The notes under the pieces: model-generated
The model's input: only the letters and a program-made list of their open reading frames with translations
Told to the model about the DNA's origin: nothing
The model's database searches: none
Position numbers and translations under genes: made by a program
Shown: one piece after another, positions 55,315 to 64,000 of the stretch
How positions within the stretch are numbered: position 1 is the first letter of the stretch
Layout of the letters: every line of letters starts with the position of its first letter
Source: Comamonas sp. 26
GTDB taxonomy: Bacteria; Pseudomonadota; Gammaproteobacteria; Burkholderiales; Burkholderiaceae_C
Assembly (NCBI RefSeq): GCF_002754475.1
Contig: NZ_PEFL01000003.1
Coordinates: 496,001 to 560,000, forward strand
Length of the DNA stretch: 64,000 bases
Direction of reading: 5' to 3'

Positions 55315-56267
55315 TGGAAAACAAGTCCCACGCCATGGCTGCCGGCATCTTTGTGCTGGTGGTTGCAGCCCTGCTGGCAGGGCTGGCCGTCTGGCTCACG
55401 CGCGATAACCGCGAGTACCAGCTCTATGAAATGTCCACCAAGGACGGCGTCAGCGGCCTGCAGCCGCAGGCCACGGTGCGCTACAAGGGCGTGCCTGTGG
55501 GCAAGGTAGTACGCATTAGCTTTGACCCGCAGATTCCCGGAAATGTACTGATTCGCGTGGCGGTGGGCGAGGACACGCCCGTAACCCCCGCCACCTATGC
55601 CCAGCTGGGCTACCAGGGCGTAACGGGCCTGGCCCACATTCAGCTCGATGATGATGCCAAAGCGCCGGAGGAGATCAAGCCCGGCCCCAGCGGCTTGCCG
55701 CGCCTGCGCATGAAGTCTTCGCCGTTGAACATGCTGGCCGACCAAGGCCCGGTGCTGCTGGAGCGGGTTGATGAAATTTCACGCCGCTTCAACGCCATGC
55801 TGGGCGAAGACAACCAGAAGCACATGAGCGAGGCGCTGCAGAACATTGCCGCCGCTGCGGGCAGCGTCAATCAATTGGCTGGCACTATGAACAAGGCCGC
55901 TGCTGGCTTTCCGCAAATTACCGCGGATGCACATCAGACCCTGGAGTCGCTGACCAAGGCTGGTAACGCCGCCACCGGCGTAGCCAATGGCCTGCAGGAA
56001 ACGGTGCGTAAGATCAACGCCCCCGATGGCCCGCTCAAACAAATTGCCGACGGCACGCAGGCGCTGGCTCAGGCTGCAGACTCCATGGGCCGCAACACGC
56101 TGCCACGCGTGAACCGCGCCGCCGATGATTTCTCGCGCGCTTCGCGCAGCCTGAGCAATATGGCCAGCCGCATCGGCGACAACCCGCAGTCTGTCATCTA
56201 TGGTGCTGGCGTGGGTCAGCCCGGCCCGGGTGAGACTGGTTTTGTGGCTCCGGCAGCCGCGCATTGA
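55314..56267 (+). CDS. MlaD/MCE-domain protein
   Basis: This 317-aa protein has one membrane anchor (about 9-27) and an MCE domain (about 38-125, VSGLQPQATVRYKGVPVGKV, GYQGVTGLAHIQL) followed by a long helical region (about 145-300, SEALQNIAAAAGSVNQLAGT) that may form a channel for lipids across the periplasm. Coupled to the ATPase gene by an overlapping stop and start. Confidence 0.93.
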   Translation: MENKSHAMAAGIFVLVVAALLAGLAVWLTRDNREYQLYEMSTKDGVSGLQPQATVRYKGVPVGKVVRISFDPQIPGNVLIRVAVGEDTPVTPATYAQLGYQGVTGLAHIQLDDDAKAPEEIKPGPSGLPRLRMKSSPLNMLADQGPVLLERVDEISRRFNAMLGEDNQKHMSEALQNIAAAAGSVNQLAGTMNKAAAGFPQITADAHQTLESLTKAGNAATGVANGLQETVRKINAPDGPLKQIADGTQALAQAADSMGRNTLPRVNRAADDFSRASRSLSNMASRIGDNPQSVIYGAGVGQPGPGETGFVAPAAAH

Positions 56268-56294
56268 TCTGACGAAACCGTCACAGGAACCGAT

Positions 56295-56972
56295 ATGGCA
56301 AAACCTCTCCATTTTTCGTCTGCTCTGCTGCGCGCTGCCACTCTGTCTGCTGCGGCGCTGGTGCTGGCTGCCTGCTCGGCGCTGCCCACGGCACCCACCC
56401 AGCCTGTGCGCTATGACCTGGGGCTGACCGACACTGCAGTGCCGCAGGCCAACGCCGCTGCGCCCAGCGTGGCCCCACCTCCGCTGGTGCTGGCGGAAGT
56501 GCAGACGCCTGCAGGTGCTGACAACTCCACGGCCATGCTTTACCGGCTGGCCTATGCAGACCAGCAGGAGCAACGCGCCTATCAAGGTGCTCGCTGGAGC
56601 CTGCCGCCTGCGCAGATGCTGGAGCAGCGTTTGCGCACCCGCCTGGCGCTGGAGCGCCCGGTGCTGACGGAAAAAGACAATCTCAGCGCCAACCCCAATG
56701 ACCAGCGCCCGCTGGGTCTGCTGCGCCTTGAAGTGGTGGAGTTCAGCCAAGTGTTTGACAGTGCCCAGAGCAGTCAGGCCGTGGTGCGCATCCGCGCCAG
56801 TCTGATTGCCCAAGACCGTCGCGGCGGCAATGTGCTGCTGGGCCAGCAATTGTTCAGCGCCCAGACCCCGGCTGTGACTGGTGATGCCGCCGGTGGCGCA
56901 CGGGCAATGGCTGCCAGCGTCAACAACTTGGCCAATCAGCTCAGCAGCTGGTTGCAGAAATACGGCCGATAA
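56295..56972 (+). CDS. ABC-type transport auxiliary lipoprotein (PqiC-like)
   Basis: This 225-aa lipoprotein has a lipobox LVLAACSA (acylated Cys near residue 27) and a domain of the PqiC/YmbA type (VRYDLGL, MLYRLAYADQQEQRAYQGAR, ALERPVLTEKDNL). It is expected in the outer membrane, receiving lipid from the MCE protein. Last gene of the operon, followed by a terminator. Confidence 0.88.
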   Translation: MAKPLHFSSALLRAATLSAAALVLAACSALPTAPTQPVRYDLGLTDTAVPQANAAAPSVAPPPLVLAEVQTPAGADNSTAMLYRLAYADQQEQRAYQGARWSLPPAQMLEQRLRTRLALERPVLTEKDNLSANPNDQRPLGLLRLEVVEFSQVFDSAQSSQAVVRIRASLIAQDRRGGNVLLGQQLFSAQTPAVTGDAAGGARAMAASVNNLANQLSSWLQKYGR

Positions 56973-56993
56973 GTTTTCTGTGCTCTCACATCA

Positions 56994-57018
56994 CAAAGCC
57001 CTGCCATGCAGGGCTTTG
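56994..57018 (+). terminator. Terminator of the Mla-like operon
   Basis: CAAAGCCCTGC, loop CAT, GCAGGGCTTTG; stem of 11 bp about 20 bases after the lipoprotein stop. Only a short T tract. Confidence 0.75.
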
Positions 57019-57143
57019 TTGATTCTGGGCAAGCTTCTGGCGTAGGTGGGCGAGGCTTTTCTGATGTGCGTCAATGGCCGGGAGCTGCCTTCTTTTTAAG
57101 CTGCAGAGTCCTCAAATCCGACCACCACGCACAAGGAACTGCC

Positions 57144-57644
57144 ATGGCCAGCCTCGAATGGAATGCCGCTCTCATCCTCGATTTTCCCGTCATGGACGAG
57201 GTGCATGAAGAGTTTGTCACCCTGCTGGCGCAGGTCGAAGCGGCTGGTGACGAGCAGCTGTGCGCGTTGTGGGATGCGCTGATTGCCCACACCCAGCACC
57301 ACTTCGACCAAGAAGACCGCTGGATGCAGGCCACGGGCTTTGCCACAAGCAACTGCCACAGCCAACAGCACAAGGTGGTGCTGGCTGTGATGCGCGAAGG
57401 TGCAGTCAAAGGCGAGCAGGGCGACCTGGGCTCGATTCGCCACATGGCGGGCGAGTTGGGCCCCTGGTTCAGCCACCACGCACAAAACATGGATGCCGCG
57501 CTGGCCCTGCATATGCGCAGCGCAGGCTTTGATCCGATTACGGGAGCTGTGCTGACCCCTGAGGCTTTGCCTCAGGAGCCCATTACGGGTTGCGGCGGTG
57601 CTTGCGGCAGCAGCGAAAAGATGCAAGGGCAGATTACTGCCTGA
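57144..57644 (+). CDS. Hemerythrin-domain protein
   Basis: This 166-aa protein has a hemerythrin fold that binds O2 at a di-iron site. Ligands: MDEVHEEF (His), HTQHHFDQED (His and Glu), HSQQHK (His) and FSHHAQNMD (His, Asp). ATG 57144 was chosen for AAGGAA just upstream and the family start (LEWNAALILDFPVMDEVHEE). The C-terminal tail GCGGACGSS carries two extra Cys. Confidence 0.92.
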   Translation: MASLEWNAALILDFPVMDEVHEEFVTLLAQVEAAGDEQLCALWDALIAHTQHHFDQEDRWMQATGFATSNCHSQQHKVVLAVMREGAVKGEQGDLGSIRHMAGELGPWFSHHAQNMDAALALHMRSAGFDPITGAVLTPEALPQEPITGCGGACGSSEKMQGQITA

Positions 57645-57663
57645 ATGATGCTCAAGCGCCCTT

Positions 57664-57692
57664 GGGTAAAGCGCTTTAAGCTATGAAATTAA
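57664..57692 (-). repeat. Family A intergenic repeat, copy 13
   Basis: On the minus strand ATTAATTTCATAGCTTAAAG then CGCTTTACC. It abuts the MarC stop. Confidence 0.6.
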
Positions 57693-57695
57693 TTA

Positions 57696-58343
57696 TCATG
57701 GGTAAATCGCGGGGGAGGCCAGGATAGGGAAGATCTTGACCAATCCGCCCGCCATCACTTCAATGGCCAGCGCCGCCAGAATCAGCCCCATGAGCCGGGT
57801 CATCACATTGATGCCGGTTTTTCCCAGCACACGGGCAATCGGGTTGGCCAGCGAAAAGCACAGCATGATGGCCGCCGCCACCACCACGCCATAGCCCACC
57901 AGTGCCACATGCTGCCAGACGGTGCGCGCCTGATCGGCATAGATCACCACGGTGGACATGGCTGCAGGCCCCGTCAGCAGCGGAATGGTCAGCGGCACCA
58001 CAGCAATGCTGTTGCCCTCGGCGGCTTTTTCCGCACCGGCTTCCAGTGTGCCGTTATTGGGCCGGTCTTCTGCTGGCCGCGAGTTCAGCATGTTCATGGC
58101 GCTGAGCAGTAGCAGCAGGCCGCCACCGACCTGAAAGCTTTGCAGCGAGATATTGAAGAACTGCAAAATCTGCAGGCCCAGCAGGGCACACACTGCAATC
58201 ACGCAGAACGCCGCAAATGCTGCGGTGCGAATGGTCTGCCAGCGCTGCTCTGCGCTGAAGCCTGCCGTGTAGTGGATGAAAAACGGAATGATGGCCAGCG
58301 GGTTGATGATGGCAACCAGTGTGATGAGCGGCTTCAGGTCCAT
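57696..58343 (-). CDS. MarC-family membrane protein
   Basis: This 215-aa inner-membrane protein has six hydrophobic segments and the MarC start (ITLVAIINPLAIIPFFIHYT) with SIAVVPLTIPLLTGPAAMST. Family function is unsettled; the early link to antibiotic resistance in Escherichia coli was not confirmed. Single gene. Confidence 0.9.
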   Translation of the reverse strand: MDLKPLITLVAIINPLAIIPFFIHYTAGFSAEQRWQTIRTAAFAAFCVIAVCALLGLQILQFFNISLQSFQVGGGLLLLLSAMNMLNSRPAEDRPNNGTLEAGAEKAAEGNSIAVVPLTIPLLTGPAAMSTVVIYADQARTVWQHVALVGYGVVVAAAIMLCFSLANPIARVLGKTGINVMTRLMGLILAALAIEVMAGGLVKIFPILASPAIYP

Positions 58344-58643
58344 GGCGAGGGGCTTCCGGTGGCTTGATCGATTTGTCAGTGCATCAGTGCAGGCAAGCAG
58401 GGCTTGAGGCGCTGCCCGGCTATGGGCAGGGAGCCGTCCATCGCAGCGCAGAAATTTTTCTGAACCATCCGCGGGTGGACAATGGACCGCAGTATGTCTG
58501 TGGAGGGTGAACCGCCGGGCAAGCGAAAAATGCGAGTTCAGCGGGTTAACTCAGGCATTACAGCATTCATTAGGCAAAGATAATGAAATCCGTTGTCGAT
58601 GCTTTTCGGGCTTACGATGAGTGCAACAAATATAGGAGCATAT
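58344..58643. other. Divergent promoter region, no gene
   Basis: This 300-bp stretch lies between MarC and the dienelactone hydrolase. It contains one small hairpin (CTGCCC/GGGCAG near 58420) and the SD AGGAG. Nothing else recognised. Confidence 0.5.
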
Positions 58644-59336
58644 ATGGGTAGCTTTGTTGAACTGACCGCCGTAGATGGTGTCAAGACTTCTGCCTATGTG
58701 GCCATGCCTGAGGGCAAGCCGCGCGGTGCCGTTGTGGTGCTGCAGGAGATTTTTGGCGTGAACTCGCATATCCGCTCCGTGGCCGATCGCTATGCCGCTC
58801 AGGGCTATGTGGCCGTGGCTCCGGCCATGTTTGCGCGCGTCAAAGCCAATGTAGAGCTGGGCTATACCGAAGAAGACATGAAGACGGGCTTCGCCCTCAA
58901 GGGTGCTGTGGAGGCCCTGCCAGAACCCGGCGCGCTGCGTGATGTAGAAGCGGCCGTTGCCCATGCGGCCACGCTGGTGCCTGGCGGTAAGGTCGGCGTG
59001 GTGGGTTTTTGCTGGGGCGGTTTGATGACCTGGCGCGCAGCTTGCACGCTACCCAGCGTTTCTGCGGCAGTCTGTTACTACGGCGGCGGCATGACGGGTG
59101 AGCAAGAAGCCAGCCGTCAGGCGCTGTGCCCGGTGCTGGCTCACTTTGGTAGCAAAGATCACTACATCTCGCTGGAGTCTGTAGAGGCCTTCAAGCTGGC
59201 CCAGCCCAAGGTGCAGGTCTATGTCTACGAGGCCGACCACGGCTTTAACTGCGGCCAGCGCGGCTCTTACAGCGCAGCCGCCGCAGCGCAGGCCATGGAG
59301 CGCACTCTGGCCTTCTTCGGCGAACATCTGGCTTGA
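58644..59336 (+). CDS. Dienelactone hydrolase-family protein
   Basis: This 230-aa alpha/beta hydrolase has the Cys-Asp-His triad of the family: GFCWGG (Cys), FGSKDHYI (Asp) and EADHGFNC (His); VVLQEIFGVNSHIRSVADRY is typical. It would hydrolyse dienelactone from chlorocatechol breakdown or another ester. AGGAG lies 6 bases before ATG 58644; a longer frame upstream is rejected. No aromatic-pathway genes nearby, so the substrate remains open. Confidence 0.92.
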   Translation: MGSFVELTAVDGVKTSAYVAMPEGKPRGAVVVLQEIFGVNSHIRSVADRYAAQGYVAVAPAMFARVKANVELGYTEEDMKTGFALKGAVEALPEPGALRDVEAAVAHAATLVPGGKVGVVGFCWGGLMTWRAACTLPSVSAAVCYYGGGMTGEQEASRQALCPVLAHFGSKDHYISLESVEAFKLAQPKVQVYVYEADHGFNCGQRGSYSAAAAAQAMERTLAFFGEHLA

Positions 59337-59428
59337 TGTGAAGAGTCGCTAACAGGGCTCAGTCAATCCAGGCTTGCGGTTGAGAAGAGGCTTCGCGCCG
59401 AAGTACCAAGGGTTTGTTTTGGCGAGTC

Positions 59429-59477
59429 TAAAACCATAGCTGCTAGCGCTTTATAGATAAGCGCTGGCAGCTTTTTT
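59429..59477 (+). repeat. Family A intergenic repeat, copy 14 (terminator-like)
   Basis: AAACCATAGCTGCTAGCGC, TTTATAGATAAGCGCTGGCAG, CTTTTTT: the two halves form a 13-bp stem (GCTGCTAGCGCTT with AAGCGCTGGCAGC) and a T6 run follows, so this copy probably terminates the hydrolase gene. Confidence 0.75.
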
Positions 59478-59494
59478 ATCTAAAGCCCGTTGCC

Positions 59495-59585
59495 GCTGGG
59501 CGTTCCCCAGCAGAGACATCAAGCAAGCGCCGCCGCGCAGCGAGGAGTCGCCCCCATGGGGGAAGGCGCGGAAGCGGCTCAGGGG
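59495..59585 (-). repeat. Family B dispersed element, copy 4
   Basis: On the minus strand CCCCTGAGCCGCTTCCGCG, CCCCCATGGGGGCGAC, TCGCTGCGCGGCGGCGCTTG and CTTGATGTCTCTG. It begins directly after the CorA stop codon. Confidence 0.8.
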
Positions 59586-60797
59586 TCACTCTTTCTCTTC
59601 GCTCTCCAGATAGCGCCTGCGCCAGAAGTACGCCACCAGCACCACGGTGATGACGACCATGGCCAGCAACGCCCAGATAAAGCCGTCTTTTTTGTGCACG
59701 AAGGGGATGAACTCGAAGTTCATGCCGAAGATGCCAGCAATCAGGTTCAGCGGCAGAAAGATGGCCGTCACCGTGGTCAGCGTGCGCATGATGTCGTTGG
59801 CGCGGTTGCTCTGCGCCGAAAAGTGCATCTGCACAGCCGTTTCGGCGCTTTGCTCCATGCGGTGAATATGGTGGGTCACGCGCTCTATGTGCTCCAGCAC
59901 GTCGCGTGAGCGCACGCGCAGCAGCTCGCGCTCATGCTGGCGCGCGGGGGTGTGCTCGGGCGGCCAGCCTTCCAGCGCCTCTGTCCAGTCCTGCATGGCT
60001 GCGCGCTGGTCTTCACAGATTTCATCGAGCTGGTGCAGCGCCAGGCGCACATCCAGTACGCTGGCCCAGTTGCTGAAGCGCTTATGGGGCTTGAGCAGCG
60101 CGACCTGCCAGTGATCAATCTGCCGCGTCAGCGTGCGGCGCAGGTCCAGATAACCGTCCACCATGCCGTTGACCATGCGCAGCATCAGATCGGCGGGCTC
60201 GACGGGCATTTTGGCGGTGACGGGGCGGCTGTCATGTTTGGTTGGGCCGGCCATCAGGCGCTGCCAGAAGTTTTCCAGCACAAAGCAGTCGTCGGGGTGT
60301 ACGGACAGCAGAATCTGGTCATACAGGGCAAAGCCCACAGGCTGGGTTTCCACGCGCTGCAGCACCGGTGCTTCGCGGTCTTTTTGCGCCGCATGGGCTG
60401 AGTGATGCGATGGAGGCGGCGCATTCACCGCAGGTGCATGGGGGGCTGCAGCCATGGCGGGTGGGGTGAGCGCCGGTGCGGTGCTGGCTGCGGGGGCTGT
60501 GGCATGCGAGCCGTTCAGCGGCGGCAGGTGGGCATTGGCCAGGCGGCGAAATACCAGCACGTCATACACCGAGGTGTAGTCGTAGTTGGAGGGGATGGCC
60601 GGGTTGAGCAGGTCGGAGACATGCAGATCGACCAGCGGTGAGCCGCCCAGCTTCGTCAGCATGGCCTGTATGGCGGGCAGTTGCGATTCCAGTTCGGAGC
60701 GCGCGCAGGAAACCCAGTAGAACCCGGTGGTGGCGGGCTGCGTGGGCAGGCCTTCAACAGGCTGGGCATAAAGCGGGGAGATATGCAGCACGCGCAT
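59586..60797 (-). CDS. CorA-family divalent metal transporter
   Basis: This 403-aa protein has a long cytoplasmic domain and two C-terminal membrane helices with FGMNFEF (the GMN pore motif) between them and a basic tail (YFWRRRYLESEEKE). It would carry Mg2+, Co2+ or Zn2+; it resembles ZntB-like members. An unusual Ala/Pro/His-rich linker (about 90-140) interrupts the N-terminal domain. ATG 60797 has AAGGTG upstream; an in-frame GTG lies 4 codons before. Confidence 0.9.
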   Translation of the reverse strand: MRVLHISPLYAQPVEGLPTQPATTGFYWVSCARSELESQLPAIQAMLTKLGGSPLVDLHVSDLLNPAIPSNYDYTSVYDVLVFRRLANAHLPPLNGSHATAPAASTAPALTPPAMAAAPHAPAVNAPPPSHHSAHAAQKDREAPVLQRVETQPVGFALYDQILLSVHPDDCFVLENFWQRLMAGPTKHDSRPVTAKMPVEPADLMLRMVNGMVDGYLDLRRTLTRQIDHWQVALLKPHKRFSNWASVLDVRLALHQLDEICEDQRAAMQDWTEALEGWPPEHTPARQHERELLRVRSRDVLEHIERVTHHIHRMEQSAETAVQMHFSAQSNRANDIMRTLTTVTAIFLPLNLIAGIFGMNFEFIPFVHKKDGFIWALLAMVVITVVLVAYFWRRRYLESEEKE

Positions 60798-60841
60798 GGG
60801 TAACAACACCTTGGGTAGCGGGATACGTAAGCGGATACAAG

Positions 60842-60870
60842 AACGGCCCAGAAGCAGCTTCTGGGCCGTT
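60842..60870 (-). terminator. Hairpin after hemB
   Basis: AACGGCCCAGAAGC pairs with GCTTCTGGGCCGTT, a very long perfect inverted repeat with a tiny loop; on the minus strand it is followed by CTTGT only. It lies between hemB and the CorA gene. Confidence 0.65.
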
Positions 60871-60897
60871 GGATCATGCCTTAATTGGCTTCAAGCG

Positions 60898-61987
<1,090 letters not shown>

Positions 61988-62070
61988 CTATTCCATGACG
62001 GCAGTCGCATTGCAGGTAAAGACAGCGCTTGCGGCGGGCGATGCGTGGCAGCGGCCCTTACACTGGCTCC

Positions 62071-62487
62071 ATGCTATGGGTCAAAGCTTTTCATATTGTT
62101 TTCGTGGCCAGCTGGTTTGCTGGTTTGTTCTATTTGCCGCGTATCTTCGTCAATCTGGCCATGGTCACGCCCGGCTCGGTGGCTGAGCGCGAGCGTCTGC
62201 TGCTGATGGCGCGCAAGCTGCTGCGCTTTACCACTCTGCTGGCCGTGCCCGCGCTGGGACTGGGTCTGTGGCTGTGGCTGGGCTGGGGCTTCAAGGGTGG
62301 CTGGCTGCATGCCAAGCTGGCCGTGGTGCTGCTGGTCATCGGCTACCACCACAGCTGCGCCGTGCTGCTGCGCAAGTTGGGGGACAACACCTGTCATAAA
62401 AGCCACCGCTGGTTTCGCTATTACAACGAAGTGCCTGTACTGCTCTTGATCGCCGCCGTAATTCTGGTGGTGGTCAAGCCCTTCTAG
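62071..62487 (+). CDS. hemJ: HemJ-like protoporphyrinogen oxidase (CopD/UPF0093 family)
   Basis: This 138-aa inner-membrane protein has four membrane helices and the HemJ signature KAFHIVFVASWFAGLFYLPR with the conserved His, plus ARKLLRFTTLLAVPALGLG. HemJ oxidises protoporphyrinogen IX in bacteria lacking HemY or HemG. Divergent location to hemB supports a heme role. ATG 62071 fits the family N-terminus; SD weak. Confidence 0.85.
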   Translation: MLWVKAFHIVFVASWFAGLFYLPRIFVNLAMVTPGSVAERERLLLMARKLLRFTTLLAVPALGLGLWLWLGWGFKGGWLHAKLAVVLLVIGYHHSCAVLLRKLGDNTCHKSHRWFRYYNEVPVLLLIAAVILVVVKPF

Positions 62488-62511
62488 TCGTGACCGGAAC
62501 AAGGGACTGTT

Positions 62512-63648
62512 GTGTCTGAACCTGCGGTGACTCAGGCTGCCGGGCTGCCGGTGATCTCCATGCGCCACACCTCGGCCTGGCCGCTGGCGCTGGTGTATTC
62601 CATGCTCATTGTGTTTGCCAGCCTGTTTCCGTTTGATGGCTGGCGCGCTCAGGGGATTGATCCCCGCGTTTTTCTGTTCGCCAAAATCCCGCCGCCTTAC
62701 TGGACCTGGTTCGACGTCAACACCAATATCGTTGGCTATGCGCCGCTGGGCTTTTTTCTGGCGCTGGCGCTGATGCGCTCGGGCAAGCCACGGCTGGCCG
62801 TGCCGCTGGCTTTTCTGGCGGGCACTTTGCTGTCGCTGTGCATGGAGTTTTTGCAGATCTACCTGCCGCGCCGCGTACCGTCTAACCTTGATTGGGTGCT
62901 CAACTCCGGCGGCACGTTGATTGGTGCGCTGCTGGCCGCTTTGCTGGAAAAGCTGGGTGCACTCTCGCGCTGGAGTGCTTTTCGCAGCCAGTGGCTGGGC
63001 GAAGGCGGGGCAGGCGTGCTGGTGCTGCTGGCACTGTGGCCGTTTGCGCTGCTGTTCCCGGCGGCTGTGCCGTTCGGGCTGGGGCAGGTGCTGGAGCGGC
63101 TGGATGAAACCTTGCAAGACTGGCTGCTGAACACCCCGTTTGAAGACTGGCTGCCGCTGGGCGACTTTGCGATGACGCCGCTTTCCATGGTGACGGAGAT
63201 GTTCTGCGTCACGCTGGGGCTGTGGGTGCCTTGCCTGCTGGCCTATTGCGCCGTGCGCCACATGGGGCGCCGAGTCTTGGCGGCTTTGCTGCTGCTGGGG
63301 GCGGGAGTCAGCGTCACCGCGCTGTCAGCAGCGCTCAGCTGGGGGCCTGCTCACGCATGGGAGTGGGTGGATTTGCCCGTGCGCCTTGGTATCTGGGGTG
63401 GCCTGGGCCTTGCTGTGATTGCGCTGCCTGCCTCGCGCCGCATCTGCGCCGTGCTTTTGCTGCTAGTGCTGGTGCTGCACCTGAGTATCCTCAATCAGGC
63501 GCCCACTAATGTGTACTTTGCCCAGACGCTGCAGGCCTGGGAGCAGGGGCGTTTCATCCGCTTTTACGGACTGGGCCAGTGGCTAGGCTGGCTCTGGCCT
63601 TACGTGACGCTGGCGTATGTAGTGGTTCGCGTTTCCAGGCGGCAATAG
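62512..63648 (+). CDS. VanZ-family membrane protein
   Basis: This 378-aa protein starts at GTG 62512 (AAGGG upstream). The N-terminal half (about 20-140) is a VanZ-like domain with PLALVYSMLIVFASLFPFDG, the DVNTNIVGYAPLGFFLALAL segment and MEFLQIYLPRRVPSNLDWVL; the C-terminal half adds about five further membrane segments. VanZ confers low-level teicoplanin resistance in enterococci; the role in proteobacteria is unknown. Confidence 0.85.
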   Translation: MSEPAVTQAAGLPVISMRHTSAWPLALVYSMLIVFASLFPFDGWRAQGIDPRVFLFAKIPPPYWTWFDVNTNIVGYAPLGFFLALALMRSGKPRLAVPLAFLAGTLLSLCMEFLQIYLPRRVPSNLDWVLNSGGTLIGALLAALLEKLGALSRWSAFRSQWLGEGGAGVLVLLALWPFALLFPAAVPFGLGQVLERLDETLQDWLLNTPFEDWLPLGDFAMTPLSMVTEMFCVTLGLWVPCLLAYCAVRHMGRRVLAALLLLGAGVSVTALSAALSWGPAHAWEWVDLPVRLGIWGGLGLAVIALPASRRICAVLLLLVLVLHLSILNQAPTNVYFAQTLQAWEQGRFIRFYGLGQWLGWLWPYVTLAYVVVRVSRRQ

Positions 63649-63669
63649 CCTGCCTAGAATGACCGCACT

Positions 63670-64000
63670 ATGAGTGACACCCAGAACCAAGCCAATGCCG
63701 ATGGCTACTACCAGCGCCATATTTTCTTTTGCTTGAATGAGCGCCCCAATGGTGAGGACTGCTGTGCCCTGCATGGTGCCAAAGCAGGCTTTGACCATTG
63801 CAAGCGCCGTGTGAAGGAAGAGGGCCTGGCTGGCAAGGGTCAGGTGCGCGTGAACAAGGCGGGCTGCCTTGACCGCTGCGCTGGTGGCCCTGTGGCCGTG
63901 GTCTACCCGGAAGGGGTCTGGTACACCTTTATTGACGACAGCGATATCGACGAGATCGTTGAATCCCACCTCAAGAATGGCAAGGTGGTTGAGCGTCTGG
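63670..64000 (+). CDS. [2Fe-2S] thioredoxin-like ferredoxin (3' end outside window)
   Basis: The gene begins at ATG 63670 and is cut by the window edge after 110 codons, close to the expected end. HIFFCLNERPNGEDCCALHG and AGCLDRCAGGPVAVVYPEGV give the four Cys of a thioredoxin-like [2Fe-2S] ferredoxin. Such proteins carry electrons in the cytoplasm; the partner is unknown. Confidence 0.88.
   Translation, partial: MSDTQNQANADGYYQRHIFFCLNERPNGEDCCALHGAKAGFDHCKRRVKEEGLAGKGQVRVNKAGCLDRCAGGPVAVVYPEGVWYTFIDDSDIDEIVESHLKNGKVVERL

Overview
The window looks like a chromosomal segment of a betaproteobacterium of the family Comamonadaceae, most likely Comamonas or a close relative. The grounds are the high GC content, the three orphan Bug-type (TctC) solute receptors, the fused LivH-LivM permease, the gene content overall, and several families of short intergenic repeats of a kind I associate with this family. 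No species call can be made from sequence alone. I see no tRNA, rRNA, CRISPR array, prophage or insertion sequence.

Layout. 1-2649: a branched-chain amino-acid-type ABC importer (fused permease cut by the window edge, and a receptor) on the minus strand. 2885-6647: ferredoxin-NADP reductase, a YihY-type membrane protein and an acetyl-CoA hydrolase/CoA-transferase. 6772-20108: a large aldarate (glucarate/galactarate) catabolic island arranged as two arms around a FadR-type GntR regulator. The minus arm has an enolase-superfamily dehydratase, a Bug receptor and galactarate dehydratase. The plus arm has Bug receptor, KdgD, Bug receptor, hydroxyacid dehydrogenase, glucarate dehydratase, exported SMP-30 lactonase and semialdehyde dehydrogenase. 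Together these would hydrolyse aldarolactones, dehydrate glucarate or galactarate to 5-dehydro-4-deoxyglucarate, convert that to 2-oxoglutarate semialdehyde and oxidise it to 2-oxoglutarate. A perfect FadR-type operator lies between the regulator and the minus arm.

20209-37597: lrgAB with a divergent LysR gene, rluE, a glyoxalase-II-like hydrolase, the transhydrogenase pntAB, a LysE exporter with a divergent Lrp regulator, azurin, xthA/pyrE with overlapping divergent start codons, an HPP-CBS membrane protein, a nitroreductase and several small or unknown membrane proteins. 37860-41290: serA, an alpha/beta hydrolase, a repeat-rich non-coding stretch and an orphan protein with a PD-(D/E)XK-nuclease-like motif. 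41439-49803: gatCAB divergent from the cell-shape operon mreBCD-mrdA. 49856-56972: a TSUP permease, a possible small RNA, a GMC oxidoreductase and an Mla-like lipid-transport operon (permease with fused STAS domain, ATPase, MCE protein, lipoprotein). 57144-64000: hemerythrin, MarC, dienelactone hydrolase, a CorA-type transporter, hemB divergent from a hemJ-like gene, a VanZ-family protein and a [2Fe-2S] thioredoxin-like ferredoxin cut by the right edge.

The most notable structure not explained by genes is three families of dispersed elements. Family A (about 15 copies, core AATTGATAGC followed by GCGCTT) sits at gene ends and often contains the stop codon. Family B (four copies of about 85-110 bp starting CCCCTGAG) lies just after stop codons, always in the sense direction. 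Family C is a single long structured non-coding element at 40155-40440.
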